A DNA stretch of 64,000 nt. Origin: CADEED01 sp039931065 (GTDB lineage: Bacteria > Pseudomonadota > Gammaproteobacteria > Steroidobacterales > Steroidobacteraceae). The stretch spans positions 1 to 64,000 of the forward strand of contig JBDTSP010000008.1 in the NCBI GenBank assembly GCA_039931065.1, given 5' to 3'. Below are positions 55,586 through 64,000 of the stretch, one piece after another. The notes below the pieces were generated by a model, which saw only the letters and a program-made list of their open reading frames with translations, was not told the DNA's origin and ran no database searches. Both the position numbers and the translations under genes were made by a program. The stretch's first letter is position 1; each line of letters starts with the position of its first letter.

Positions 55586-56500
55586 TCAACTCTCGCCGGC
55601 GGCGCGCGCGGTCGGTGACGCTTCGAGCGATTGACGCAACCGGGCGACGCGTTGGGCGGTGAGTTCTTCGCCGTGTTGATCGGTGAGCGTTCCGTCGAGC
55701 CGTTCGGCGAGCTGCCGCGCGGCGCGCACCAGTTCGTCGAATGTTTCGCGCTCGGGCAGCGGGCCCGGCAACACTGCAAACATGTTGAGTCCTGAGAACC
55801 GCTGCGAATCCATGATCGATGGATCGAAGGTGCCAGGTTGCGCCAGCGCCGCGGCGCTCAGGATGACGCGGCCCTGCCGGTCGGGCAGATGATAGATGTC
55901 GAGCGGGCCGTGCCAGAAGCCCGCGCTGTTGAAAGCCTGGCGCAACGTGCGACCCGCGAAACGCGGCTCGGTGCGCGGCATCACGCGCAAGGTGACGATG
56001 CGGCGCTCGGCCTCGCTCGGCCACGCGAGCACCAGCTGCGGTCCGAGCACCGGCTGCTCGTCGAACACGCGCACTGCCGAGATGTCCGCGCCTGCTCCAA
56101 TCCGTTCGTCGATGCCGCCGCCGGTCGAGTCGGTCGGCGCGCTGATGTACGGCTCTTCTCGCATCGGCCGCTCGGGAATATGCGGCGTCGACTGGTGAGA
56201 CACATCGACCGCGACTTCATCCGAAATGGAAATGCCGAGCGCGCGGCGCGTGCCCGTCGCGGTGGTGCTCGCCAATTCGATCACGGGCAGGGAATCCGAT
56301 GCGGCAACACGGGCGTCGCGAACGACATTGAGATCCGGCAGCGGCGCCGAACGGGCCGGCGCGTTGTCTTCGTGCGAGTCGTCGCGCTGCGTCGTCGCGG
56401 CCATGGGCCGCGAACCACGTTGCCGCCACCATTCGAACCCCGCCAATCCGGCCAGGAACAACACGCCGGCAACGAGAAGGATGATGCGCAGCTCGGGCAT
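55586..56500 (-). CDS. zipA: Cell division protein ZipA
   Basis: ZipA anchors FtsZ to the inner membrane at the division site. The 304-residue protein has an N-terminal membrane helix with the MPELRIILLVAGVLFLAGLA pattern, and a charged linker to about residue 155. The C-terminal FtsZ-binding domain includes LRVMPRTEPRFAGRTLRQAF and FNSAGFWHGPLDIYHLPD. Position between smc and ligA is conserved in gammaproteobacteria. Confidence 0.94.
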   Translation of the reverse strand: MPELRIILLVAGVLFLAGLAGFEWWRQRGSRPMAATTQRDDSHEDNAPARSAPLPDLNVVRDARVAASDSLPVIELASTTATGTRRALGISISDEVAVDVSHQSTPHIPERPMREEPYISAPTDSTGGGIDERIGAGADISAVRVFDEQPVLGPQLVLAWPSEAERRIVTLRVMPRTEPRFAGRTLRQAFNSAGFWHGPLDIYHLPDRQGRVILSAAALAQPGTFDPSIMDSQRFSGLNMFAVLPGPLPERETFDELVRAARQLAERLDGTLTDQHGEELTAQRVARLRQSLEASPTARAAGES

Positions 56501-56510
56501 GCCTCTGGTC

Positions 56511-59500
56511 TCAGCCCGTGGCCATGCGCACCGCCTCGTCGACGTCGACGGACACGAGGCGCGAGCAACCGGGCTCGGTCATGGTGACGCCGATCAACTG
56601 CGAGGCCAGTTCCATCGTCGTCTTGTTGTGCGTAATGAAGATGAACTGCACCCGCTCCGACATCAGCTTGACGATTTCGCAGAAGCGGCCGACGTTGTGT
56701 TCGTCGAGCGGCGCGTCCACTTCGTCGAGGATGCAGAACGGTGCGGGATTCAGATCGAATATCGAGAACACCAGCGCCACGGCGGTGAGGGCCTTTTCGC
56801 CGCCCGACAGCTGGTGAATGCTGCTGTTGCGCTTACCGGGCGGGCGCGCCATGACGGCGACGCCGCCGTCGAGAATGTCTTCGCCCACGATCTCGAGATA
56901 AGCGTGACCGCCACCGAACAACTTGGGGAATTTGTCCTTGAGGCCGTCGTTGATGCGATTGAATGTGTCTTCGAACCGCGTGCGCGTTTCCTTGTCGATC
57001 TTGCGCATCGCCTCTTCGAGCGTGGTGAGCGCCGAGGTGACGTCGGCGAACTGGCGATCGAGGTATTCCTTGCGCTCGCTCGATTCCTTGAGCTCGTCGA
57101 TGGCGGCCAGGTTGACCTGCCCCAACTTCTCGAGATCCGCGCGCGCGATGCTCAGGTTTTCTTCCCAGGCGGCGACCGCGGCATCCGCGGCGAGGCCCGC
57201 GAAAATCTCGGCCAGATCGAAGCGCGTGGCGGCGAACTGCTCGACGATGCCCTCGCGCCGGACGCGCGATTCCTGCGCCTGCATACGTGCCTGTTCCATG
57301 GATTCGCGCGCCGCGTTGACGCGGGTTTCCGCATCGAGACGCTTCTCGTCGAGCGCGCGCAACGAGCCGTCGGCTTCTTCGAGCGCACGGCGTTCGGTGG
57401 ATAGCTCCGCTTCGATTTCGAGCCGGCGCGCCAGGAAATCCTTGAGCTTGCCTTCGAGCTCGACGATCGGCAGGTCGCCGTCGGCGAGTGTCGCTTCGAG
57501 TTCGGTACCGCGCGTTTGAGTTTGCGTGCGCTGGTCGGCCATGCGCTTGAGACCGACTCCCATGGAGTTTTCACTCGAGCGGCGCGACTCGATGCGCACC
57601 AGCAGATCGCGGCTGGCGAGCTGGGCGGACTGGGAACGGCCACGCGCCGCCTGAACTTCCTCGCGACGCTCCTCGCGTTCGCCTTCGAGCGCCGCGCGCC
57701 GCGAATCGAGTGCGTCGAGTGCGACCAGGCCGCGATCGAGTTCGGCGCGCGCGCGTTGCAACGCGTCCTGGCCGAGATCGACTTCGCGCTTGACCTCGGC
57801 GGCCTCTTCTTCGAGGCGCTCGCGGCGCAAGGTGGATTCCTGCGAACGCGCTCGTTCGCCTTCCAGCTGACCGAGCAGATCCGCGTGTTCGCGGTGCGCG
57901 CCCTGGATGCGGCTTTGCGCGACATCGCGCTCACGTTCGGCCGCCGACAGCTGCTCGCGGCAGCTGGCGAGCTGCGTTTCCATGTCGCGGGTATTTTCTT
58001 CGCTGCGCGCCAGGTCGGTGCGCAGCTGCTTCATGCGTTGCTCGCGTTCGAGCACGCCCGAGTGCGGGTCGCCGCCGCGATTGACACGCAGCCAGTCGCG
58101 GCCTATCCACTCGCCCGAACGCGTGATGACCGATTCGTCGTTCGAAAGGTCGCGGCGAATGCGCAGCGCATCCGTCAGCGTTTCGGCCAGGCGCACGCGC
58201 GACAGCAGCCGCACGATCGCGGACGGGCCGCTGACGACACCCGACAACATTCCCGCGGCGCCATCCGCATCGACGTGCCCGCCAGCCTGCAGCAACGAGA
58301 CACGCCCGACCGGCAAGCTCGGCAGAACATCGGCGAGGTCGTCGAGTTCATCGACGCATAACGCTTCGAGATAATCGCCGAGCGCGGTTTCAACGGCGCG
58401 TTCCCAGCCGCCCTGCACCGACAGCTGCGCGGCGAGCCGCGGCTGCTTGTCCAGACCTACTTTTCCCAGCCACTCCGCGGTGCGCGAATCGCCACGATTG
58501 AGCGCGGCCTTCTGCAGCGCTTCGAGTGAGACGACTTCAGCGCGGCGGCGCTCGCGATCATTGCGTGCGTGTTCGAGGCGCCCTTCCGCATCGAACTGCG
58601 CGGCGCGCAGCTGCTGCGATTGATCGAGGGCCGCGGTGAGCGCGCGGGACAATTCATCGGCGCCGCTGCGTGCCAGCGACTCCTTCTCGGCTAGCTGCCC
58701 GAGCAGCGCGGAAGATTCCTGCGCCATCAGCGCTTCGCGCTCCACCGCGAGGCGGTCAGCCTGGCTCGCGAGGCGGCGCAACTGATTTTCCAGCTGCTCG
58801 ATGCGCGCGCGCTCGACCTGCGTGGTCTGGTGGGCGGCGCCCTGCTCGCGGTTGAAGTCTTCCCAGCGCTGCTGCCAGTCGGCGAGCTGCTGCTCGGCCG
58901 TGACGAGCGCCTCGGTCAACGTACCTTCGGCAATTTGCGCCTGCGCCAGATCCGGCGTGAGTTTCTCGATCTCCGAACGCAGCTGCGCGATCTCGCGTTC
59001 GTCGCGATCGATGTGTGAATTGAGTTCGGCCAACGTGGCCCGCGCCTGCGCCAGTTCGTTGCGCTGCTGCTCGCGCAGTTCGCGCGTGTGCGCGATGGAG
59101 CTTTCGGTGCGGCTGATCTCCGCCCCGATTTCGTAATAGCGGCCCTGCACGGCGCTGACGCATTCGGACTGCTCGGCCTGATAGACCCGCTGCGTTTCGA
59201 TCGCGGCTTCGGCGGCGCGCTGGTCGGCCAACGCCTGCTGCATCGTGAGCTCGCACTCGCGCACGGCGCTGTCCTGCACTTCGGCGCCGGAATCGATTTC
59301 GCGCAGACGCAGGGCAAGTAGTTCGGCGGTGAGGCGGCGTTCGGTTTCCTTCAGGACCTGATAGCGGCGGGCCGTAGCGGCCTGGCGCTGCAGGTGACGG
59401 ATCTGCTTGTCCACCTCGTCACGAACGTCCTGCAGGCGCTCGAGGTTTTCGCGCGTGTCGGAGATACGTGCCTCGGTCTCCTTGCGGCGCTCCTTGTAAC

Positions 59501-60014
59501 GCGAGATGCCGGCGGCCTCTTCGACAAAGGCGCGCATGTCGTCGGCCTTCGCCTCGATGACGCGCGAGATCATGCCCTGCTCGATGATGGCGTAGCTGCG
59601 GCTGCCGAGACCCGTGCCGAGGAACAACTGGGTGATGTCCTTGCGGCGGCAACGCGCGCCGTTGAGGAAGTAGTTTGACGTGCCGTCTCGCATCACCTGG
59701 CGGCGCAGCGAGACTTCCGCGTAATCGGCGTAGGGGCCGGAGATCTTGCCGTCGCTGTTGTCGAACACCAGTTCGACCGAGGCGGTGCCGACCGGCTTGC
59801 GCGAGGCGGAGCCGTTGAAGATGACGTCGATCATCGAGTCGCCGCGCAGATGCTTCGCGGACAACTCACCCATGACCCAGCGCACGGCGTCGATGATGTT
59901 CGATTTGCCGCAACCGTTCGGCCCGACTACTCCGGTCAGGTTGCTCGGGAATCCGACCGAGGTCGGGTCCGCGAATGATTTGAAGCCGGCTACTTTGATC
60001 TTGGTCAGGCGCAT
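56511..60014 (-). CDS. smc: Chromosome segregation protein SMC
   Basis: SMC is the ATPase of the condensin that ScpA and ScpB (encoded near 48 kb) complete. The 1167-residue protein has the Walker A GPNGCGKSN near residue 32. Two long coiled coils surround a hinge at about residues 510-670 (GGWERAVETALGDYLEALCV). The C-terminal head has signature LSGGEKALTAVALVFSIF and Walker B CILDEVDAPLDEHN. Length and architecture are normal. It is first in the smc-zipA-ligA unit and divergent from queF. Confidence 0.98.
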   Translation of the reverse strand: MRLTKIKVAGFKSFADPTSVGFPSNLTGVVGPNGCGKSNIIDAVRWVMGELSAKHLRGDSMIDVIFNGSASRKPVGTASVELVFDNSDGKISGPYADYAEVSLRRQVMRDGTSNYFLNGARCRRKDITQLFLGTGLGSRSYAIIEQGMISRVIEAKADDMRAFVEEAAGISRYKERRKETEARISDTRENLERLQDVRDEVDKQIRHLQRQAATARRYQVLKETERRLTAELLALRLREIDSGAEVQDSAVRECELTMQQALADQRAAEAAIETQRVYQAEQSECVSAVQGRYYEIGAEISRTESSIAHTRELREQQRNELAQARATLAELNSHIDRDEREIAQLRSEIEKLTPDLAQAQIAEGTLTEALVTAEQQLADWQQRWEDFNREQGAAHQTTQVERARIEQLENQLRRLASQADRLAVEREALMAQESSALLGQLAEKESLARSGADELSRALTAALDQSQQLRAAQFDAEGRLEHARNDRERRRAEVVSLEALQKAALNRGDSRTAEWLGKVGLDKQPRLAAQLSVQGGWERAVETALGDYLEALCVDELDDLADVLPSLPVGRVSLLQAGGHVDADGAAGMLSGVVSGPSAIVRLLSRVRLAETLTDALRIRRDLSNDESVITRSGEWIGRDWLRVNRGGDPHSGVLEREQRMKQLRTDLARSEENTRDMETQLASCREQLSAAERERDVAQSRIQGAHREHADLLGQLEGERARSQESTLRRERLEEEAAEVKREVDLGQDALQRARAELDRGLVALDALDSRRAALEGEREERREEVQAARGRSQSAQLASRDLLVRIESRRSSENSMGVGLKRMADQRTQTQTRGTELEATLADGDLPIVELEGKLKDFLARRLEIEAELSTERRALEEADGSLRALDEKRLDAETRVNAARESMEQARMQAQESRVRREGIVEQFAATRFDLAEIFAGLAADAAVAAWEENLSIARADLEKLGQVNLAAIDELKESSERKEYLDRQFADVTSALTTLEEAMRKIDKETRTRFEDTFNRINDGLKDKFPKLFGGGHAYLEIVGEDILDGGVAVMARPPGKRNSSIHQLSGGEKALTAVALVFSIFDLNPAPFCILDEVDAPLDEHNVGRFCEIVKLMSERVQFIFITHNKTTMELASQLIGVTMTEPGCSRLVSVDVDEAVRMATG

Positions 60015-60139
60015 CTATTTTTCCGGGTCGGCGAAGCGGATGAATTGGCGCCGTAGTGTAAAGTAACTGCAACTTTTTTCAGGCCGCGTTCTTGGCCAAG
60101 GAATGCCGGCGACAAATCCCGGCGCATCACTACTTCAAC

Positions 60140-60529
60140 ATGTCCACGCAACCCACAACGAACCTTGAAACTTTTCCAAATCCGGCGCGCGAGACCGACT
60201 ATACGATCCGCATGACGCTGCCGGAGTTCACCTGCCTGTGCCCGAAAACCGGCCAGCCGGACTTCGCCACTTTCGAACTCGAATACGTGCCGGACGCACT
60301 GTGCATCGAGCTCAAGGCGCTCAAGCTCTACCTGTGGTCGTTCCGCGACCGCGGCGCTTTTCATGAGGCGGTGACCAACCAGATCGCCGACGATCTGGCG
60401 AATGCCTGCACACCCCGCTTCCTGCGCCTAGCGGGTAAATTCAACGTTCGGGGTGGGATCTACACCACGGTTGTCGTGGAGCGCCGACGTTCCGGCTGGA
60501 AAGAGGCCCCGGCGGTCAAATTGCCCTGA
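60140..60529 (+). CDS. queF: NADPH-dependent 7-cyano-7-deazaguanine reductase QueF
   Basis: QueF reduces preQ0 to preQ1 in queuosine synthesis. The 129-residue protein is the short, unimodular form. The catalytic Cys lies in FTCLCPKTGQPDFA and the substrate motif is ELKALKLYLWSFRDRGAFHE. I choose ATG 60140, since an in-frame start at 60092 adds non-family residues. It is transcribed divergently from smc. No other que genes are in the window. Confidence 0.94.
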   Translation: MSTQPTTNLETFPNPARETDYTIRMTLPEFTCLCPKTGQPDFATFELEYVPDALCIELKALKLYLWSFRDRGAFHEAVTNQIADDLANACTPRFLRLAGKFNVRGGIYTTVVVERRRSGWKEAPAVKLP

Positions 60530-60574
60530 TTTGGCATCGAAAAAATGTTCAAAACGAGGCGGCTTTCACGCCGC

Positions 60575-60602
60575 TGTACAGGCAAAAACGCGCCGGTATA
60601 AT
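60575..60602 (+). promoter_or_regulatory. Sigma-70-type promoter upstream of dksA
   Basis: TATAAT (exact) at 60597-60602 is preceded by TGTACA at 60575-60580 with a 16-base spacer (4 of 6 to TTGACA). Transcription would begin near 60609, leaving a 48-base leader. Confidence 0.6.
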
Positions 60603-60656
60603 CCCGCGTCCTGCAAACCGGCCCCCTTCCCGGATCCGGGCCTGGAGCGACAAACA

Positions 60657-61442
60657 ATGCCGACCAAGCGAGCGGCTGCAAAGCCCGCCAAGCCGAAGAA
60701 AGCCGAGAAACCCAAATTGACCGCAAAGAAGCCGGTAGCTAAATCTGTAGCCGCCAAATCGCCTGCCAAGCCAGTTCACACCAAGACACCCGTCGCCGCG
60801 AAACCCGTCGCGAAGGTGAGTGCGGTTCCAAAGCCTGCTCCGATGGCTGCCGCCAGCAGTGGGACGCCGGTCGCGCAGGCGATCCGTAAACCCTCCGATC
60901 GCATCGTCGTAACGGCCACCGCCGTGCCGTCGGCGCACGCCGTGATGGCTGCCAACGCCCGTGCGGCGGCGAACGAGAACTCCGACGACGACGACGCCGG
61001 CAGTCTGCTCGCAGGTCCCCGCAACGTTCAGCCGTACATCGCCAAGCGCGGCGAGACGTACATGAACAAGGAGCAGGCCGAGCATTTCAGGAACATCCTG
61101 AACGGCTGGAAGCGCGACCTGATGGAAGAAGTCGACCGCACCGTCTCGCACATGAAAGACGAAGCGGCGAATTTTCCGGATCCGAACGACCGCGCCACGC
61201 AGGAAGAGGAATTCAGCCTCGAGCTGCGTACACGCGATCGCGAGCGCAAGCTCATTCGCAAGATCGACGAAGCCCTGAAACGCGTCGAAGACGGTTCGTA
61301 CGGTTATTGCCTCGAGACCGGCGAAGAAATCGGCGTGAAGCGCCTCGAAGCGCGTCCTGTCGCTACGCTTACCATCGAAGCGCAGGAGCGCCGCGAGCGA
61401 CGCGAACGGCAATACGGCGACCGGGACGACCGGTACCGGTAA
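60657..61442 (+). CDS. dksA: RNA polymerase-binding transcription factor DksA
   Basis: DksA binds the polymerase secondary channel and, with ppGpp, resets rRNA and stress promoters. The coiled-coil and zinc-finger part (about residues 120-255; NGWKRDLMEEVDRTVSHMKD, RTRDRERKLIRKIDEALKRV) is clear, with the DPNDRATQEEE tip carrying the conserved Asp residues. Only one of four zinc Cys remains: C218 with Thr221, Thr239 and Ala242 in the other places, as in cysteine-poor DksA forms. The 261-residue length is 110 above E. coli because of an N-terminal Lys/Ala/Pro-rich tail. A sigma-70 promoter precedes it and a terminator follows. Confidence 0.93.
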   Translation: MPTKRAAAKPAKPKKAEKPKLTAKKPVAKSVAAKSPAKPVHTKTPVAAKPVAKVSAVPKPAPMAAASSGTPVAQAIRKPSDRIVVTATAVPSAHAVMAANARAAANENSDDDDAGSLLAGPRNVQPYIAKRGETYMNKEQAEHFRNILNGWKRDLMEEVDRTVSHMKDEAANFPDPNDRATQEEEFSLELRTRDRERKLIRKIDEALKRVEDGSYGYCLETGEEIGVKRLEARPVATLTIEAQERRERRERQYGDRDDRYR

Positions 61443-61480
61443 TACCCCCGCGGCCTGGCTTTGCAAAAGCAGCTGCATGA

Positions 61481-61516
61481 ACGGCGCCCCTTCTTTCATA
61501 AAGGGGGCGCCGTTTT
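61481..61516 (+). terminator. Intrinsic terminator after dksA
   Basis: A 10-base stem, ACGGCGCCCC (61481-61490) with GGGGCGCCGT (61504-61513), is followed by TTTT. It separates dksA from gluQ. Confidence 0.88.
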
Positions 61517-61537
61517 GCTTTGCGGAACGCACGCGTC

Positions 61538-62494
61538 ATGAGCGCACGTGAAGCCGGCCGTTTCGCCCCCTCTCCCACCGGGCCTCTCCATCTAGGATCG
61601 CTGCTGGCCGCGACCGGCAGTTATCTCGATGCAAGGGCGCGCGGCGCGCGCTGGCTGGTGCGCATCGAAGACATCGATACTCCGCGCGTCATCCCCGGTT
61701 GCGCCGACCAAATGCTGCGCACTCTCGAAGCGTACGGATTCGAGTGGGACGGCGAGGTGCTCTACCAGAGCACGCGCCGCGAAGCGTATCACTCGGCATG
61801 CGAGCAGCTCGACGCCAGCGGCCGCATCTTCGAGTGCAGCTGCTCGCGCAAGGAGCTCGCCGGCACACACGTAGCCGATGGCGACGATCAGCCGCAGGGA
61901 TATCCGGGGACCTGCCGCAACGGGCCCACCCGCCCGGGACCCACCGCAAAACGCTTCCGCGTGAGTGACCGGGCCATTCACTTCGACGACCTGTTCCTGG
62001 GGCGCCAGGAATTCGACCTGGCCGTCTGCGGAGACGTGGTGGTCGAGCGCCGTGACGGCCTGACTAGCTACCAGCTCGCCGTCGTGGTCGACGATGCCTA
62101 CCAGCAGATCACGCGCGTGGTGCGTGGCGCGGATCTGCTGACCAGTACCCCCTGGCAGATCGATCTGCTGGACGCGATGTCTTCGCCACTCCCTAGCTAC
62201 GGACACCTGCCGCTGGTGCTCGAACCGGATGGCGCCAAACTATCCAAGCGCATGCGAGCGCTACCGCTCGATCTCTCGACGGCGCCCCAAACGCTTGCTT
62301 CGACCCTTACGCTTTTGTCGCAGGCTCCACCCCCCGGCCTGGGCAGCGCGACTATCAAAGAGGTGTGGAATTGGGCGGTTGCGCACTGGCACCCGCAAGT
62401 GCTTGCGGGCCTGACCCGCGCTCCCCTGTCCGCTGCCGGCGACACAAAAGCAGTTTCTACTCAGAAAATTGTGGGGTGCAGCGAGAAGTACTAA
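61538..62494 (+). CDS. gluQ: Glutamyl-Q tRNA(Asp) synthetase
   Basis: GluQ attaches glutamate to the queuosine base of tRNA-Asp; it is a paralogue of GluRS without the anticodon domain. The 318-residue protein starts at ATG 61538. It has the HIGH-like motif FAPSPTGPLHLGSLLAATGS, the zinc-site CSCSRKELAG with a later PGTC, and KLSKRMRALPLD in place of KMSKS. The dksA-gluQ neighbourhood is typical of gammaproteobacteria. queF nearby supplies the same modification pathway. Confidence 0.94.
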   Translation: MSAREAGRFAPSPTGPLHLGSLLAATGSYLDARARGARWLVRIEDIDTPRVIPGCADQMLRTLEAYGFEWDGEVLYQSTRREAYHSACEQLDASGRIFECSCSRKELAGTHVADGDDQPQGYPGTCRNGPTRPGPTAKRFRVSDRAIHFDDLFLGRQEFDLAVCGDVVVERRDGLTSYQLAVVVDDAYQQITRVVRGADLLTSTPWQIDLLDAMSSPLPSYGHLPLVLEPDGAKLSKRMRALPLDLSTAPQTLASTLTLLSQAPPPGLGSATIKEVWNWAVAHWHPQVLAGLTRAPLSAAGDTKAVSTQKIVGCSEKY

Positions 62495-62522
62495 GGTAGC
62501 CGCTCACAGGGAGGATGCAGGC

Positions 62523-63029
62523 ATGAGCGATCCACGCGTCATCAAGAAATATCCGAACCGTCGGCTCTACGACACTGTGCAGAGCAAGTACATCACGCTC
62601 GCCGACATTCGGTCGCTCGTGCTCGAACGCATCGAGTTCGTCGTCATCGACAAGAAATCTCAGGACGACATCACTCGCAGCATCCTCCTGCAGGTGATCG
62701 CCGAGCAGGAACACGGCACCGATCCGGTGATGAGCCGCGACTTTCTCTCGCAGGTCATTCGTTCCTATGGCGGCAATCTGCAGAACTTGCTGAGCAGTTA
62801 TCTCGAACAGAGCATGAAGCTGTTCGGCTCCCAGCAACGCGAACTGCGTGACAAGGTCAAAGCCGTGGTCGGCATGGACCCGGTGGAAACAGTCGCCGGT
62901 GTCGCGCAGCGAAACTACCAGCGCTGGCGCTCGGTTCAGGATGAAATCTTCCGCACGCTCATGAATGCCGCGGGTCGCGGCGGTCGCGACGGCGAAGAAA
63001 AGGCCGCTGACTCGGCCAATCACCAGTAA
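62523..63029 (+). CDS. phaR: Polyhydroxyalkanoate synthesis regulator PhaR
   Basis: PhaR represses phasin and PHA genes and binds nascent PHA granules. The 168-residue protein has the N-terminal PHB/PHA accumulation DNA-binding domain (RVIKKYPNRRLYDTVQSKYI then TLADIRSLVLE) and a helical C-terminal part (MSRDFLSQVIRSYGGNLQNL). It starts at ATG 62523 with GGAG nine bases before. No phaC, phaA/B or phasin gene is in this window, so the target lies elsewhere. Confidence 0.92.
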   Translation: MSDPRVIKKYPNRRLYDTVQSKYITLADIRSLVLERIEFVVIDKKSQDDITRSILLQVIAEQEHGTDPVMSRDFLSQVIRSYGGNLQNLLSSYLEQSMKLFGSQQRELRDKVKAVVGMDPVETVAGVAQRNYQRWRSVQDEIFRTLMNAAGRGGRDGEEKAADSANHQ

Positions 63030-63071
63030 CCAGCCTCAACCGGCCGTCCCCGACGGCTTGGTAGTTAGCTG

Positions 63072-63105
63072 CAGGCCCCGCGCTCCTTGAGGAACGCGGG
63101 GCCTG
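63072..63105 (+). other. Strong hairpin after phaR
   Basis: CAGGCCCCGCG (63072-63082) pairs fully with CGCGGGGCCTG (63095-63105), with an inner TCC/GGA extension. The T-run that would mark an intrinsic terminator is missing, so it may block RNA decay or attenuate transcription between phaR and the next gene. Confidence 0.55.
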
Positions 63106-63131
63106 TTCACATCAGGAGGAAGTGAATACTC

Positions 63132-63677
63132 ATGGCGCTATGTCCCCAGTGTGATCATTCGGTGCTGGTCCACACGATGTTGACCGACGACCTGGCCGGC
63201 TACAGCTGCGGAAAATGCCTCGGCACCCTGGTGAGCCTGGTGGCGTATCGCGCCTGGCGCGAACACGCCGCGCGCGGCACGATCGCGCCGACCGCCACCG
63301 CGACGCCGGATTGCGACGCGCCCGACTCCATCGGCGCCAAGAAGTGTCCGAAGTGCCGCTCGCTCATGAGCAAGTACCGAATCAGCGCCGAAAAGAGTAA
63401 TCGCGTCGACTACTGCCCTCACTGCGAGGAGATCTGGCTCGACGAGGGCGAATGGCAGCTGGTGGAAGGACTGGTGCTGACGGGTGAGTTCAACCGTGTG
63501 TTCACCCAGGCGTGGCAATACGCCGTACGCAACACCGTCACCGGCGCGATGGAAGAACAGCGGCTGCGTGAGTTGTTAGGCGGCGACTACCAGCGCGTGG
63601 TGCAGTTCGCGCAGTGGCTGCAGTCACAACCGCTGAAGCAGGAAATATTGGCCAGGCTCGCACGGCGCGCCAAATGA
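63132..63677 (+). CDS. Zinc-ribbon (zf-TFIIB-like) domain protein
   Basis: The 181-residue protein has two zinc ribbons. The first is CPQCDHSVLV with a later CGKC, and the second is CPKCRSLMSKYR with CPHCEEIWLDEGE, the form seen in zf-TFIIB family proteins. The remainder is helical. I do not know its function; such proteins are often annotated as conserved hypothetical. It has its own ribosome site (AGGAGG about 8 bases before) and is followed by a terminator. Confidence 0.8.
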   Translation: MALCPQCDHSVLVHTMLTDDLAGYSCGKCLGTLVSLVAYRAWREHAARGTIAPTATATPDCDAPDSIGAKKCPKCRSLMSKYRISAEKSNRVDYCPHCEEIWLDEGEWQLVEGLVLTGEFNRVFTQAWQYAVRNTVTGAMEEQRLRELLGGDYQRVVQFAQWLQSQPLKQEILARLARRAK

Positions 63678-63704
63678 AAACGCCCGGCAGTGCCGGGCGT
63701 TTTC
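63676..63704. terminator. Bidirectional terminator between the zinc-ribbon gene and pnp
   Basis: A 13-base stem (63676-63688 with 63692-63704) with a 3-base loop has TTTT on both strands. The stop codon of the zinc-ribbon gene overlaps its left arm. It can end both convergent transcripts. Confidence 0.9.
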
Positions 63705-63723
63705 ACGAGCATTGCCGCCCCGC

Positions 63724-64000
63724 CTAGTTGGCGGCCGGAACGTCCCGCATCGACAGGCGCACGCGGCCCTGACGATCGACTTCGAGCACTTTCACGCGCA
63801 CGTTGTCGCCTTCCTTGAGCTTGTCCGACACCTTCTCGACACGCTCCTCGCTGATCTGCGAGATGTGCACCAGGCCGTCGCGGCCCGGGAGAATCGTGAC
63901 GAACGCGCCGAAGTCCATGAGGCGGGCGACCTTGCCTTCATAGATGCGGCCCACTTCGACATCGGCCGTGATCAGCTCGATACGCGCCAGCGCTTCGCGA
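63724..64000 (-). CDS. pnp: Polyribonucleotide nucleotidyltransferase, C-terminal end
   Basis: The frame runs off the right edge. The visible 91 residues comprise the end of the KH region (ALARIELITADVEVG) and the S1 domain (IYEGKVARLMDFGAFVTILP then GRDGLVHISQISEERVEKVS). The PNPase ending RVRLSMRDVPAAN closes it. PNPase is a 3' to 5' exonuclease of the degradosome. Stop TAG at 63724. Confidence 0.95.
   Translation of the reverse strand, partial: REALARIELITADVEVGRIYEGKVARLMDFGAFVTILPGRDGLVHISQISEERVEKVSDKLKEGDNVRVKVLEVDRQGRVRLSMRDVPAAN

Noticed and set aside
55584..56024. Upstream extension of the ligA frame
   Set aside because: The added residues overlap zipA in another frame and LigA similarity starts at the 55583 ATG.

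Overview
The window is high-GC DNA (about two thirds G+C by eye) from a gammaproteobacterium. Its gene orders (zipA-ligA-smc; gyrA-serC-pheA-hisC-cmk-rpsA-ihfB; ubiG-mupP-rmuC-yciK; trpS-scpA-scpB) are those of Pseudomonas and Xanthomonadales-type genomes, and it uses SMC-ScpAB rather than MukBEF. I would place it near Xanthomonadales, Nevskiales or Steroidobacterales, but the sequence alone does not name the species.

Positions 1-27,300 are a polar-flagellum cluster. Nearly all of it is on the minus strand and, in transcription order, runs flgBCDEFGHIJKL, fliC, flaG, fliD, fliS, fliT, an atypical PilZ-like protein, a FleQ-like activator, a FleR/FlrC-like activator, and fliEFGHIJK. The left edge cuts the cluster, so fliL onward would lie outside. 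flgA and flgMN diverge on the plus strand. The promoters fit a staged cascade: near-perfect sigma-54 sites face each other between flgB and flgA, another precedes the FleR-like gene, and sigma-28 sites precede fliC and flgM. No fleS kinase is present and neither activator has a receiver domain.

Positions 27,600-28,860 hold an unrecognised small gene overlapping a lipoprotein gene. Positions 28,900-43,400, on the minus strand, carry galU, comEA, lapB, aroA, ihfB, rpsA, cmk, hisC, pheA, serA, serC and gyrA (envelope sugar nucleotides, LPS control, aromatic amino acid and serine synthesis, translation and topology). aroA is not in its usual place beside cmk. It occupies the lapA position, and its substrate loops are divergent.

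Positions 43,500-47,000, on the plus strand, are a tightly overlapping ubiG-mupP-rmuC-yciK operon. Then come, on minus, an RluB-like protein lacking its catalytic motif, scpB, scpA, trpS and yciO; on plus, yciB, a bolA-family gene and a parvulin lipoprotein; on minus, ligA, zipA and smc; and on plus, queF, dksA, gluQ, phaR and a zinc-ribbon gene. The 3' end of pnp (minus) closes the window.

Two families of intergenic inverted repeats are scattered through the region. One is REPIN-like, with three loci, two of them touching stop codons. The other is G-rich and built around a TTTTGC core. An octamer, CCTAACAA, is strongly over-represented in several reading frames and between genes. I saw no tRNA, rRNA, CRISPR array, prophage or insertion sequence.
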